DNA of 64,000 nt from Omphiscola glabra (GCA_964017045.1 OZ024794.1:23231359-23295358); one strand, 5' to 3'; numbered from the stretch's first letter, positions 21,931-33,390 are shown. Translations and numbers: made by a program. Notes: a model not told the origin generated them from the sequence alone.

Positions 21931-22920
21931 GTTTTTAAACAATGTGTTAAAGTTTATCGAATAGACGATTTTCAATTGATCTGAAGGAGGTCATTGTAGT
22001 TTGTAATTCCAAATAAACAATTCAATCAACTGAATGTTGGGAAATGTGTACATAATTTTTGTAGGATTTCCCACAGATAAATTCACACTTTAATAAATGT
22101 ATGATGTGTTTTATAAACATCTTCGGTTTTTATAAACATAATTATGTTGGCCGTTCGTATCTGATTCATAAAAATGTCCAGTTTTAAAAATAAAATAAAA
22201 ATGTATAGACATTTCTACCATTTTTTTGGGTTTCTTTTTGACTCATGTAAAACTAGAAAATCTTTGGATACTGTATTAAATGTACTAATTCTCCCCCCCC
22301 CCCCAATTGCTTTCAAATTGTAAAATATTATGAGCAGTGCTTTTCGGTGATGGAATTTTTTTTTTGGAACTTAAAATTTTTTTTTAAAATTTATTAAGTA
22401 GTTAACCCCAAAAATAGGTTTAATTAGAGGATAAAGACACAATATTTTTTTAGTGATAAACAAAAAATATTTGTATTAAAAATTATGTCAAGCAGAGCCA
22501 TTGCTTGACTTCTCGAGACCCGCTCTGACTATTTCGGTTTTGTCCTCCCGCCACCTCATATTCAAATTTGATAACTAAAAACGTGACCAGAGCATACTTT
22601 TAAGCCCCTAAATGTATCCGAGGCCCGCTGAACCCGTTTTAAATTTATTTTTAAAAATTCTAAAGATTTAAGGGGCGAGACTAAGCTAGGGCAAAAAACA
22701 TACACTAAAGAGCTTCAACTGAAATGAATTTATTCAATGTTGGGCAGGGCTAGAGATGTACCTGATCGTTATTATGGCTAAGTTTTGCACCTCCCACCAG
22801 ACGTTCAAAGTGGCCCCTCCCAAACTGTCTGAAAGAAACACCAAATTCATGTATGGACCTAAATTCATACCCACATTTTTGTATTGATACAAATCCGCAC
22901 CCCTTTCTATGCCACCAAAT
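21931..22920. other. 1 kb AT-rich low-copy stretch
   Basis: Poly-C run at 22292-22304 and long A/T runs. The 22735-22920 part is less AT-rich and leads directly into the MITE relative. No gene evidence. Confidence 0.4.
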
Positions 22921-23074
22921 GAGGCGTAGCTAGAGTGTTTGGCACCAGGTGACAAGAAGCATTTTATCCCCCCCCCCCCGCTTCCTCTCCGAAACCCATT
23001 GTCTTCTTCAATTAAATACTATCAAAACCCAGTCTGGTGCCCCATATGGACTGGCGCCCGGGGACATTTGTGAC
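22921..23074 (+). mobile_element. hAT-type MITE, copy 3 (decayed)
   Basis: GAGGCGTAGCTAGAGTGTTT and then GGCACCAGGTGACAAGAAGC, AAACCCATTGTCTTCTTCAA and CTGGCGCCCGGGGACAT match the copy at 15799 in order. The first bases of the left terminal repeat and the whole right terminal repeat are lost or too diverged to see. No target duplication. Confidence 0.65.
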
Positions 23075-23290
23075 CTCTGGAATCTGAAATTCCCCCCCCC
23101 CCCCCCCGCCTTTATTTCCCCCGGAGAAAATGTTCTTAAAGAAACACTGATGAAGTCTTCGATGGAGCCACGTTCTTTTTTTGTCGTTCCACTAAAACCC
23201 AAAGCGTCTCTCTCTCGCTCTTCTTCTCTCTCTCTCTCTCTCTCCAAGGCTCCCCCCCCCTTTTTCCACACACACAATCTTATATTCCAC
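23075..23290. repeat. Poly-C and (CT)n low-complexity patch
   Basis: Poly-C at 23091-23107 and (CT)n at 23208-23244, with a further poly-C at 23253-23261. The complementary strand shows an Arg/Glu repeat frame (23008-23292) that is only simple sequence. Confidence 0.85.
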
Positions 23291-23389
23291 ACTTAAAAAC
23301 AATAACTTCATCACGGAATATTAATAATAAAATAATGAACGAGAATCTCAGACAGCTCTGACAGGTCAACGGAAAACAAACGGACGAGA

Positions 23390-23700
23390 TTTTGCCAATC
23401 TCACGCACAGCTGTTTCATACAACCTGACGGATGGCCGGAGAGATCTCTGTTTCATGATACAATCGTTATGTTAATGACGCTATCCGCTCAGCTGTCCCG
23501 CGGCCGGTCCGCCCGGTGGATGGATAGAGTGCCCGGCGGTGATTGTGGCACTCCTGATAACAATGAAAAGTCGTGTTGATGAGAGACGGCTCTTGATGAC
23601 GTCCCCCCTCTGAAACAACAGCCCTATGACGTGGCTAAGTCAACAATTAAATGGTCCGGTTAATAATAATGAATTGACATGTCGAGTTTGTCCAGTTCAT
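23390..23700. promoter_or_regulatory. Moderately GC-rich low-repeat island, possible regulatory DNA
   Basis: In a very AT-rich setting this 300-bp block has higher G+C and several CpGs (CGCGGCCGGTCCGCCCGG near 23498), two TGACG half-sites and no repeat or open-frame explanation. That is all I can see; a regulatory role is inference. Confidence 0.2.
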
Positions 23701-25949
23701 AGTGTTATCTAACGAATAACAGTTTCAAATGAAGATTTCGCCTTGTCCACATTCTATGCCAGTCGGCTTGGTAATTGTTTATCGTTATAGTTATGTTTGG
23801 CTAATTCATAATATTATTGTAACAGCTCAGATATGACAATAATCAATCGTTTCGTAGTTTGGTATTAACATAAAGTTTTTATATTGAAATGTCATTGCGC
23901 AGGGGAACAAGAAGAGAGGGAGAGGAAGTGGTTGGTATTGTCCAGAGGCCAGATTATGAAAGTGGTGCGTCTGCATGGAGCCACGGATATCTTACAGACC
24001 TGTTTACTCTTACGATTTTGGCGTACAAGTGTACGATTTTGAGGTGTATATCTTATATATAGTGTATGTTTATTTTTTACTATTAAGATAATGTTTTGAA
24101 TGATTTTGTGATGATAGAGTTCGATTTTAAGAGTTTTGGGGTAAACAGGTCTGATCTTATAACATCGTAATTACTATCTTACAATCTGAGCGGATTATCA
24201 TATCTGTGAAGTGGATAAGACGATGACAATTATTTTACCCCATCCTGGAGCTTTATTTCATATTATGAATAAAAATAGTGATGCCAATCAGCGAATCTGC
24301 CTCATGCTTTCATAGAAGTAATTTATCGTAATAATGATAAGATAGCACTAAGTCATCACCGCAAAGCTGGATGCATATATACAGATAGAAGCTAATGAGT
24401 AATGAAAGAAGAAGAGTAGTGATCAACATCAAATAAGCAGGACGTTACGATGATAAAAAGAGAAGCAAAAATTGAACTATTGTTTAAGAATGACTGATTC
24501 GACTAACTTGAACGTGTTTTAATGAAACAAATTATTTGTCTAAAGTGCCACAGACAAGTGTTTTCTTAATAAATTCATTTTTTTTCCCGTAAATTAAATA
24601 ATTTTTTCATATATCTATATGATCGACTGCGTAACGATTTTAAGCAAATGTAAGTTGGGGGGGGGGGGGGGGGCGGAAAAAAATAGGTGGCCATCTTTTA
24701 TACTAAGAATTATCCATATTGTGGTGTACGGATATATGATGAAAGGGCGGTGCCGCGAATCAAACTTTAACAGGTGAACCGCCATGCTATAACTAATGAG
24801 TAGGCGGCACCTTGTCTTCTTGTTCAACTGATTTAACCCTAGACCGTTTCGATTCTACGTGTACATGATCCTTGAAGAAGTATTGCTAACATCCACTTAG
24901 TTCATCTTCTATCCCTGATTTGCCACCAGTATTGCTGTTTTCTTATATAAAGTAGCGGCGTGTAATCGAAGCAGAGTTTATTAAGCTAATCTCAGGGACC
25001 ATCTTCACCAGGAGACTGAGGTCATATTACCTGACGGTGGTGGGATCCTGGTCCACACCGAAAAAGGGGGGGGGGGACCCTGTTGCGCCGGTGGGCGGGT
25101 GAGTCTGATAACGAGGCAGCTCATCGCTAACATGCCGTGCGTCTGTTATGTCCGTACAATAATAAGCTCGGAGCAATACGTTGGGGGCGAGATAAAGTCG
25201 CTGCACAATGGGGTATTGTGGGGGATATAACGTAAATATTTCGTATAGGGCTATGGGCTGATTCAGTATTTGGGTGTAGAGTTGAGTCAAGTCTGGGAGG
25301 TCCATGAAACAACGCGTCCAAGCACACTTTTGAGAAGATAAACAGAATTTGCTATGGATGCTAGCTTCATTTTTTTTGGAGTACTATCCGGTATCAAGAA
25401 CATGAGTGCACTGTAGAGAATATTTTGTCTAAAGAAAAGACAAACAGTGGATGTAGTAGATGGTTGTGTCTGAAAAATAGACCCGATTTCTGGCTTGTTA
25501 CAGAACCACGTGTCTAAAACGTATAGCTAACGTCGATGGTTGGGGGGGGGGGCTTAAAATTCTGAACTCTAATTATGTATTAATGAATCTGGTGGGTCAC
25601 TTCGATCCTGAACGTGTTTCCAATTGTCGCGCTCTATAAACCAGTCATTGCTGTGGGAAGCTGTGATAGGCTGCCGTGGACACGGTCTCATTGTCAACAT
25701 CCCAAAGCGCACTCCAAATAAAAATTCATATATTTTATCCGCTGAAAGAACATGTCTGATATGTTTCGACAATTATTCTTGGTATTCATTGATCAATTAT
25801 TTTGGTTGCAATGAAGTTGCGAAATATCAAAACTCAAGTTCTCAGGAAAATATACGGACCAACAAAAAGATGAATATGGATGCCAGTTACTGTATTGTAT
25901 AGTATACCAGGGTCTCACGCTAGTAGAAGGAATTTAAAAAAAGGATAAG
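23701..25949. other. 2.2 kb low-copy stretch, no gene seen
   Basis: Poly-G run at 24657-24674 and G-rich runs at 25065-25077 and 25541-25551. A minus-strand stretch at about 24740-24800 looks weakly tRNA-like. The frames near 25027-25327 (minus) and 25624-25902 (plus) are 60-92 codons without a recognised domain. Confidence 0.4.
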
Positions 25950-26130
25950 TTACGCTGAGTGGGAGACTTAGAAAGAATGCCGCATGACAGAGGAGTGAAG
26001 AGGGTGCACCACTAAAACTCCAGAGAAAAACGGATCAAAGGCAGACCTAGGCTTAGATGAATGGATGGGTGATCTACAGCAGCTGGGAATCAAAGCATGG
26101 AGAAGAAAAGCGTCAGTTCGGTCTGAGTGG
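25950..26130 (+). pseudogene. C-terminal remnant of a LINE-type polyprotein
   Basis: Plus-strand translation in shifting frames gives pieces such as DLQQLGIKAWRRKASVRSEW, with the order (charged linker, LGI..WR..A..R..W) typical of the extreme C terminus of invertebrate non-LTR retrotransposon proteins. Stops and a frameshift upstream show it is dead. No reverse transcriptase core lies upstream, so this is a 5'-truncated copy, the usual fate of LINE insertions. Confidence 0.55.
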
Positions 26131-26495
26131 AAGGAAGTGGTGAGGCAGGACAAAGCCCTATATGGGCTGTGGCGCCACAAGGATGGATGGAGGGTCTGCG
26201 TGGAAGGAAGTGGTGAGGCAGGACAAAGACCCATATGGGCTGTGGCGCCACAGGGATAGATGGAGGGTCTGCGTGGAAGGAAGTGGTGAGGCAGGACAAA
26301 GACCCATATGGGCTGTGGCGCCACAGGGATAGATGGAGGGTCTGCGTGGAAGGAAGTGGTGAGGCAGGACAAAGCCCTATATGGGCTGTGGCGCCACAGG
26401 GATGGATGGAGGGTCTGCGTGGAAGGAAGTGGTGAGACAGGACAAAGCCCTACATGGGCTGAAACGCCACAGGGATGGATGGATGTAGCGAAATA
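26120..26495 (+). repeat. 73-bp tandem array in the LINE tail, about 5 copies
   Basis: Unit GGATGGATGGAGGGTCTGCG then TGGAAGGAAGTGGTGAGGCA and ending at TGTGGCGCCACA(G/A). The first unit is continuous with the retrotransposon C-terminal frame, so the array arose by tandem duplication of the element's own end. The minus-strand frame of 178 codons across it is an artefact. Confidence 0.9.
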
Positions 26496-26584
26496 TCGAA
26501 ACATAAGCAGATAAAAAAATCATTATTTAAAAAAAAAGCTTTCAAATAATGACAACATTCACAGTGAATAATTAAAGTACGTAC

Positions 26585-29574
26585 GTTAATATAGCATCTA
26601 TACTGCGACTGCACGTGTCTTTTAATGAAAGTTAATATAGCATCTATACTGCGACTGCACGTGTCTTTTAATGAAAGTTAATATAGCATCTATACTGCGA
26701 CTGCACGTGTCTTTTAATGAAAGTTAATATAGCATCTATACTGCGACTGCACGTGTCTTTTAATGAAAGTTAATATAGCATCTATACTGCGACTGCACGT
26801 GTCTTTTAATGAAAGTTAATATAGCATCTATACTGCGACTGCACGTGTCTTTTAATGAAAGTTAATATAGCATCTATACTGCGACTGCACGTGTCTTTTA
26901 ATGAAAGTTAATATTGCATCTATACTGCGACTGCACGTGTCTTTTAATGAAAGTTAATATTGCATCTATACTGCGACTGCACGTGTCTTTTAATGAAAGT
27001 TAATATAGCTTCTATACTGCGACTGCACGTGTCTTTTAATGAAAGTTAATATTGCATCTATACTGCGACTGCACGTGTCTTTTAATGAAAGTTAATATAG
27101 CATCTATACTGCGACTGCACGTGTCTTTTAATGAAAGTTAATATAGCATCTATACTGCGACTGCACGTGTCTTTTAATGAAAGTTAATATTGCATCTATA
27201 CTGCGACTGCACGTGTCTTTTAATGAAAGTTAATATAGCATCTATACTGCGACTGCACGTGTCTTTTAATGAAAGTTAATATAGCATCTATACTGCGACT
27301 GCACGTGTCTTTTAATGAAAGTTAATATTGCATCTATACTGCGACTGCACGTGTCTTTTAATGAAAGTTAATATTGCATCTATACTGCGACTGCACGTGT
27401 CTTTTAATGAAAGTTAATATAGCATCTATACTGCGACTGCACGTGTCTTTTAATGAAAGTTAATATAGCATCTATACTGCGACTGCACGTGTCTTTTAAT
27501 GAAAGTTAATATAGCATCTATACTGCGACTGCACGTGTCTTTTAATGAAAGTTAATATAGCATCTATACTGCGACTGCACGTGTCTTTTAATGAAAGTTA
27601 ATATAGCATCTATACTGCGACTGCACGTGTCTTTTAATGAAAGTTAATATAGCATCTATACTGCGACTGCACGTGTCTTTTAATGAAAGTTAATATAGCA
27701 TCTATACTGCGACTGCACGTGTCTTTTAATGAAAGTTAATATAGCATCTATACTGCGACTGCACGTGTCTTTTAATGAAAGTTAATATAGCATCTATACT
27801 GCGACTGCACGTGTCTTTTAATGAAAGTTAATATAGCATCTATACTGCGACTGCACGTGTCTTTTAATGAAAGTTAATATAGCATCTATACTGCGACTGC
27901 ACGTGTCTTTTAATGAAAGTTAATATAGCATCTATACTGCGACTGCACGTGTCTTTTAATGAAAGTTAATATTGCATCTATACTGCGACTGCACGTGTCT
28001 TTTAATGAAAGTTAATATTGCATCTATACTGCGACTGCACGTGTCTTTTAATGAAAGTTAATATAGCTTCTATACTGCGACTGCACGTGTCTTTTAATGA
28101 AAGTTAATATTGCATCTATACTGCGACTGCACGTGTCTTTTAATGAAAGTTAATATAGCATCTATACTGCGACTGCACGTGTCTTTTAATGAAAGTTAAT
28201 ATAGCATCTATACTGCGACTGCACGTGTCTTTTAATGAAAGTTAATATTGCATCTATACTGCGACTGCACGTGTCTTTTAATGAAAGTTAATATAGCATC
28301 TATACTGCGACTGCACGTGTCTTTTAATGAAAGTTAATATAGCATCTATACTGCGACTGCACGTGTCTTTTAATGAAAGTTAATATTGCATCTATACTGC
28401 GACTGCACGTGTCTTTTAATGAAAGTTAATATTGCATCTATACTGCGACTGCACGTGTCTTTTAATGAAAGTTAATATAGCATCTATACTGCGACTGCAC
28501 GTGTCTTTTAATGAAAGTTAATATAGCATCTATACTGCGACTGCACGTGTCTTTTAATGAAAGTTAATATAGCATCTATACTGCGACTGCACGTGTCTTT
28601 TAATGAAAGTTAATATAGCATCTATACTGCGACTGCACGTGTCTTTTAATGAAAGTTAATATAGCATCTATACTGCGACTGCACGTGTCTTTTAATGAAA
28701 GTTAATATAGCATCTATACTGCGACTGCACGTGTCTTTTAATGAAAGTTAATATAGCATCTATACTGCGACTGCACGTGTCTTTTAATGAAAGTTAATAT
28801 AGCATCTATACTGCGACTGCACGTGTCTTTTAATGAAAGTTAATATAGCATCTATACTGCGACTGCACGTGTCTTTTAATGAAAGTTAATATAGCATCTA
28901 TACTGCGACTGCACGTGTCTTTTAATGAAAGTTAATATAGCATCTATACTGCGACTGCACGTGTCTTTTAATGAAAGTTAATATTGCATCTATACTGCGA
29001 CTGCACGTGTCTTTTAATGAAAGTTAATATTGCATCTATACTGCGACTGCACGTGTCTTTTAATGAAAGTTAATATTGCATCTATACTGCGACTGCACGT
29101 GTCTTTTAATGAAAGTTAATATAGCATCTATACTGCGACTGCACGTGTCTTTTAATGAAAGTTAATATAGCATCTATACTGCGACTGCACGTGTCTTTTA
29201 ATGAAAGTTAATATAGCATCTATACTGCGACTGCACGTGTCTTTTAATGAAAGTTAATATAGCATCTATACTGCGACTGCACGTGTCTTTTAATGAAAGT
29301 TAATATAGCATCTATACTGCGACTGCACGTGTCTTTTAATGAAAGTTAATATAGCATCTATACTGCGACTGCACGTGTCTTTTAATGAAAGTTAATATAG
29401 CATCTATACTGCGACTGCACGTGTCTTTTAATGAAAGTTAATATAGCATCTATACTGCGACTGCACGTGTCTTTTAATGAAAGTTAATATAGCATCTATA
29501 CTGCGACTGCACGTGTCTTTTAATGAAAGTTAATATTGCATCTATACTGCGACTGCACGTGTCTTTTAATGAAA
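26585..29574. repeat. 46-bp satellite, 65 copies, with higher-order duplication
   Basis: Unit GTTAATATAGCATCTATACT then GCGACTGCACGTGTCTTTTA and ATGAAA. Copies are almost identical. I can see only two variable sites, giving three unit types: ATAGCATC, ATTGCATC and ATAGCTTC. The rare ATAGCTTC unit occurs at 27003 and 28061, exactly 1,058 bp (23 units) apart, and the same 11-unit order of types surrounds both. Every unit has the E-box palindrome CACGTG. The array ends abruptly against a minus-strand tRNA-like sequence. Confidence 0.98.
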
Positions 29575-29582
29575 GAACATTT

Positions 29583-29656
29583 CAAGAATGGGAATCGTGC
29601 CCACGAAATTTTCCATCTTTTAAGCGCAACGCCCTAACCGGCTCAGCTAAACAAGC
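29583..29656 (-). mobile_element. tRNA-like SINE head abutting the satellite
   Basis: On the minus strand, TAGCTGAGCCGGTTAGGG (29649-29632) matches an A-box/D-arm, and GGGCACGATTCCC (29602-29590) sits in the B-box/T-arm position, with GCGCTTAAAAGATGG between them like an anticodon arm. The T-loop differs from GTTCGAN. Directly downstream on this strand is the 46-bp satellite, so the satellite may be an amplified SINE body (inference). Confidence 0.55.
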
Positions 29657-30005
29657 AGCTACGTCTCCTCGTCAAACTTATAGCTGCTACGCCAATATTA
29701 CGACTTGTAGCAACGCCTAGCTGTGTGGACAAGATATAGCTGGCCAACATTTATGATATGAACTGCCTTCAGCTCCACACAGTGGTGTACAATTATACAC
29801 ACACTGCGCTTCGAAATGGGGTTAACGGGGATCCGTCAGAATTTGATAGATGTAAAAAAACAATTCAGGAGATAAAGTAGTTCGCCAATTTGAAAAAAAA
29901 AATAAAAAAATTGCTAGATCATCGAAATGTTGGTTACGTGTATGAAAAAAAGTCAATAAAAATTGCTATTAAAAAAAAGAAAAAAGTGCATCAACAGATG
30001 GAGTC
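29657..30005. other. Low-copy stretch between SINE head and MITE
   Basis: Several A-runs and no recognisable gene. Confidence 0.4.
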
Positions 30006-30165
30006 CAGCGGTTCTCAACCTTCTTACTGCCGCGACCCTTTGATACAGTTTCTCATGTTGTGGTGACCAACAACCATAATAAAATTATTTGGTTCCTACT
30101 TCATTAATGTGTGTTTTCCGATGGTGTATCGCGAAGTATCGCGACCTACGGGTTGAGAACCGCTG
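30006..30165. mobile_element. hAT-type MITE with CAGCGGTTCTCAACC ends (160 bp)
   Basis: The 15-base terminal inverted repeat is perfect: CAGCGGTTCTCAACC at the left, its exact complement at 30151-30165. This terminal sequence resembles a class of short hAT elements I know to be widespread in animal genomes. The 8-bp flanks (ATGGAGTC and AGATGGGC) do not match well, so the target duplication is decayed or the edges have moved. Non-autonomous, no frame. Confidence 0.8.
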
Positions 30166-30537
30166 AGATGGGCGACGCTTATTTCAAGAAAAATCAAAGA
30201 ATTAATGAACATAACCCAAGGATGAATAAAAAACCAAAAACCACACAGGCCCAGCATATGTTACTTCATTTTACTGTTAAACTTGAACAGTTAAAATATA
30301 TGTTGACAAAGGAGAGTTAAATTTAGGGGAAAAAAGGGAGGGGTTTGGGGGGGGGGGAATCTCTGAAGAAGATATACCACTACTACCTGTGGAGTTTTAT
30401 GAGTCTGCTCAAGATACAAGAACGAGGAGCAGCTGTTAGCTAATGGTTTATCGCCGTTCATTTAAACTCGCTTGAACGGATGAGTGGAAGAGGGTCGACT
30501 CCAAGCAATGTTGTGGGGCCCTGCAGGGCTCATCTGT
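30166..30537. other. Low-copy stretch, no gene seen
   Basis: G-rich run at 30346-30357. Nothing else seen. Confidence 0.4.
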
Positions 30538-31260
30538 GTAATCTGTCGTGATGCTCCTGTAGATTGAAAACTTTAAGGCACAAAATGTGGTCGCTTACTT
30601 GATGGGAGTAATCTGTCGTGATGCTCCCGTAGATTGAAAACTTTAAGGCACAAAATGTGGTCGCTAATCTGATGGGAGTAATCTGTCGTGATGCTCCTGT
30701 AGATTGAAAACTTTAAGGCACAAAATGTGGTCGCTAACTTGATGGGAGTAATCTGTCGTGATGCTCCCGTAGATTGAAAACTTTAAGGCACAAAATGTGG
30801 TCGCTAACTTGATGGGAGTAATCTGTCGTGATGGTCCCGTAGATTGAAAACTTTAAGGCACAATATGTGGTCGCTAACCTGATGGGAGTAATCTGTCGTG
30901 ATGCTCCCGTAGATTGAAAACTTTAAGGCACAAAATGTGGTCGCTAAGTTGATGGGAGAAATCTGTCGTGATGCTCCCGTAGATTGAAAACTTTAAGACA
31001 CAAAATTTGGTCGCTAACTTGATGGGAGTAATCTGTCGTGATGGTCGCGTAGATTGAAAACTTTAAGGCACAATATGTGGTCGCTAACCTGATGGGAGTA
31101 ATCTGTCGTGATGCTCCCGTAGATTGAAAACTTTAAGGCACAAAATGTGGTCGCTAAGTTGATGGGAGTAATCTGTCGTGATGCTCCCGTAGATTGAAAA
31201 CTTTAAGGCACAAAATGTGGTCGCTAACTTGATGGGAGTAATCTGTCGTGATGCTCCCGT
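30538..31260. repeat. 70-bp array, 10.3 copies, with 210-bp super-repeat
   Basis: Unit GTAATCTGTCGTGATGCTCC then CGTAGATTGAAAACTTTAAG and GCACAAAATGTGGTCGCTAA ending CTTGATGGGA. Diagnostic variants (GATGGTC with CAATATGTGG, then CTAACC, then CTAAGT) appear at about 30832-30960 and again 210 bp later, so three-unit blocks were duplicated. The array stops sharply at a poly-T. Confidence 0.96.
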
Positions 31261-31345
31261 TTTTTGTTTTTGAGTGTCTCTTCTCTAGTCCTAGAGCGCT
31301 CACAAGAAAATCGTATCAAACAGTATCAACCTCTGGCTTATGACA

Positions 31346-31465
31346 GTATGGTGTTATGGTGTTATGGTGTTATGGTATTATGGTGTTATGGTTTTATGGT
31401 GTTATGGTGTTATGGTGTTATGTTGTTATGGTTTATGGTGTTATGGTGTTATGGTTTTATGGTGT
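31346..31465. repeat. 9-bp repeat TGGTGTTAT
   Basis: About 13 units of TGGTGTTAT with TGGTTTTAT and TGGTATTAT variants. The Tyr/Gly/Val/Met/Leu-rich plus-strand frame is an artefact. Confidence 0.92.
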
Positions 31466-31761
31466 GTACATTAATGCGTAAAATAAAATGCCCGATAACA
31501 GCGATAATTGAGTTTTTAAATACTTCACGTGTATTTGGTTCGTAACATTTTCTTTTGTTTTACGCAAATAGCCTCAATTGGAGTTACAGATCTGCGTTGT
31601 AAACGTGTGTGGGGTTTGGGGGGAGTGTGAAATTAAAATATTAATAAAGTTGATTACCGTAACAGAAGCGTGCGATGCCTTACCTAGGGGGGCTGGGGGT
31701 GGTTGTGGGGGGTAGCACTAATTGGGAATCTTATAAAGTGCGTTACTTGAATGCATGCTTG
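31466..31761. other. Short repeat-A-like fragment and spacer
   Basis: 31480-31570 shares spaced motifs (GCCCGATAAC...CGTAACATTTTCTTT) with repeat A at 7205 and with the host of the TTAA element near 55480. The resemblance is weak. Rest unremarkable. Confidence 0.3.
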
Positions 31762-32186
31762 GTCAGGTAGCTTTAGTAGATTGGAATTTGAAAGCATTGC
31801 TGTCACCATGTTTTGTCAGGTAGCTTTAGTAGATTGGAATTTGAAAGCATTGCTGTCACCATGTTTTGTCAAGTAGCTTTAGTAGATTGGAATTTGAAAG
31901 CATTGCTGTCACCATGTTTTGTCAAGTAGCTTTAGTAGATTGGAATTTGAAAGCATTGCTGTCACCATGTTTTGTCAAGTAGCTTTAGTAGATTGGAATT
32001 TGAAAGCATTGCTGTCACCATGTTTTGTCAAGTAGCTTTAGTAGATTGGAATTTGAAAGCATTGCTGTCACCATGTTTTGTCAAGTAGCTTTAGTAGATT
32101 GGAATTTGAAAGCATTGCTGTCACCATGTTTTGTCAAGTAGCTTTAGTAGATTGGAATTTGAAAGCATTGCTGTCACCATGTTTTG
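31762..32186. repeat. 53-bp array, 8 copies
   Basis: Unit GTCAAGTAGCTTTAGTAGAT then TGGAATTTGAAAGCATTGCT and GTCACCATGTTTT. Copies are virtually identical except GTCAGG/GTCAAG in the first two, implying recent expansion. Confidence 0.97.
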
Positions 32187-32680
32187 GCGGGCTACACATA
32201 AGTTACAAAATGTGGTCTTGCACTTTAAGCGTCAACAAATTCCAAATATTTCCACACAAAAAAAATAGTGTGCTATTTACATTTTTTCCTATAAATAACT
32301 GATTATTAAAAAGGTGTGTACATCCAGATATTCTGGCAGACGCTATACCAATAGAGAGAGGGTGAATTTAAGGGGCTTTCTGTCATAACATATATTCCAT
32401 CATTTTCCGGAACCAATATTTTGTAATAGACATGATACGATTTCTTAGAAAGACACATCCATATTTTTTTTATCAATGGGCACTGTTTATAAATCTAATG
32501 ACTGACTTCATAATTTTTAATTGTATTGTCAACAACTCGCCCTTAAAACCTCATCAAACAGCCTTGAAGCCCACACTTACCTAACCCCACTTCTTGTCAA
32601 ACGCTTTTAAACGCCTTCTGGCCCCCACCCCTTCAACCGTACTCCTACTACAAATACTGCACAAAGCGCATTTAACAGTA
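32187..32680. other. Low-copy stretch, no gene seen
   Basis: AT-rich, becoming C/A-rich towards the next array. Confidence 0.4.
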
Positions 32681-33390
32681 ACACCTTAACCAAACCTCTT
32701 AAACCCAAACACCTTAACCCAACCCACTTGAACCCAACCAACTTAAACGCAACCCTCTTAACCCAAACACCTTAAACCCAACCCATTAAATCCAAACCCC
32801 TTAAACCGAAACACCTTAAACCCAAACAACTTAAACCCAACCTACTTAAACCCAAACACCTTAAACCCTAGCCACTTAAACCCAACCTCTTAAACCCAAA
32901 CCACTTAAACCCAACCCACTTAAACCCAACCCACTTAAACCCAACCCACTTAAACCCAAACACCTAAAACAAAACCCCTTAAACCCAAACCCCTTAAACC
33001 CAACCCACTTAAACCCAACCCACTTAAACCCAAACCCCTTAAACATAAACCACTTAAACCCAACCCACTTAAACCCAACCCACTTAAACCCAACCCACTT
33101 AAACCCAAACCACTTAAACCCAACTTACTTAAACCACAACACCTTAAACCAAACCCATTAAACCCAAACACGTTAAACCCAAACACCTTAAACCCAACCC
33201 ACTAAACCCAACCCACTTTAACCCAAACCACTTAAACCCTACACCTTAAACCCAACCCACTTTAACCCAACCCACTTAAACCCAAACACCTTAACACAAC
33301 CCACTTAAACCCAAACCCCTTAAACCCAAACCACTTAAACCCAAACCCCTTAAACCCAAACACCTTAAACCCAAACATCTTATACCCAAC
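32681..33390. repeat. 15-bp C/A-rich minisatellite (AACCCACTTAAACCC), about 47 copies
   Basis: Heterogeneous units of 12-15 bp (AACCCACTTAAACCC and AAACACCTTAAACCC). The plus strand has almost no G, so a Gly/Leu/Ser repeat frame opens on the minus strand (32950-33186). TTAAACCC is reminiscent of telomere-like motifs, but the canonical CCCTAA repeat is not present. Confidence 0.93.

Noticed and set aside
24740..24805. tRNA gene or SINE head on the minus strand
   Set aside because: A-box-like TAGCATGGCGG and GTTTGATTCGC are too close together for a tRNA and there is no cloverleaf.
25968..26504. A 178-residue minus-strand protein
   Set aside because: It is antisense to a LINE C-terminal remnant and its 73-bp tandem tail.
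26585..29574. CRISPR-like array
   Set aside because: The units are contiguous and identical, with no unique spacers; a eukaryotic satellite.
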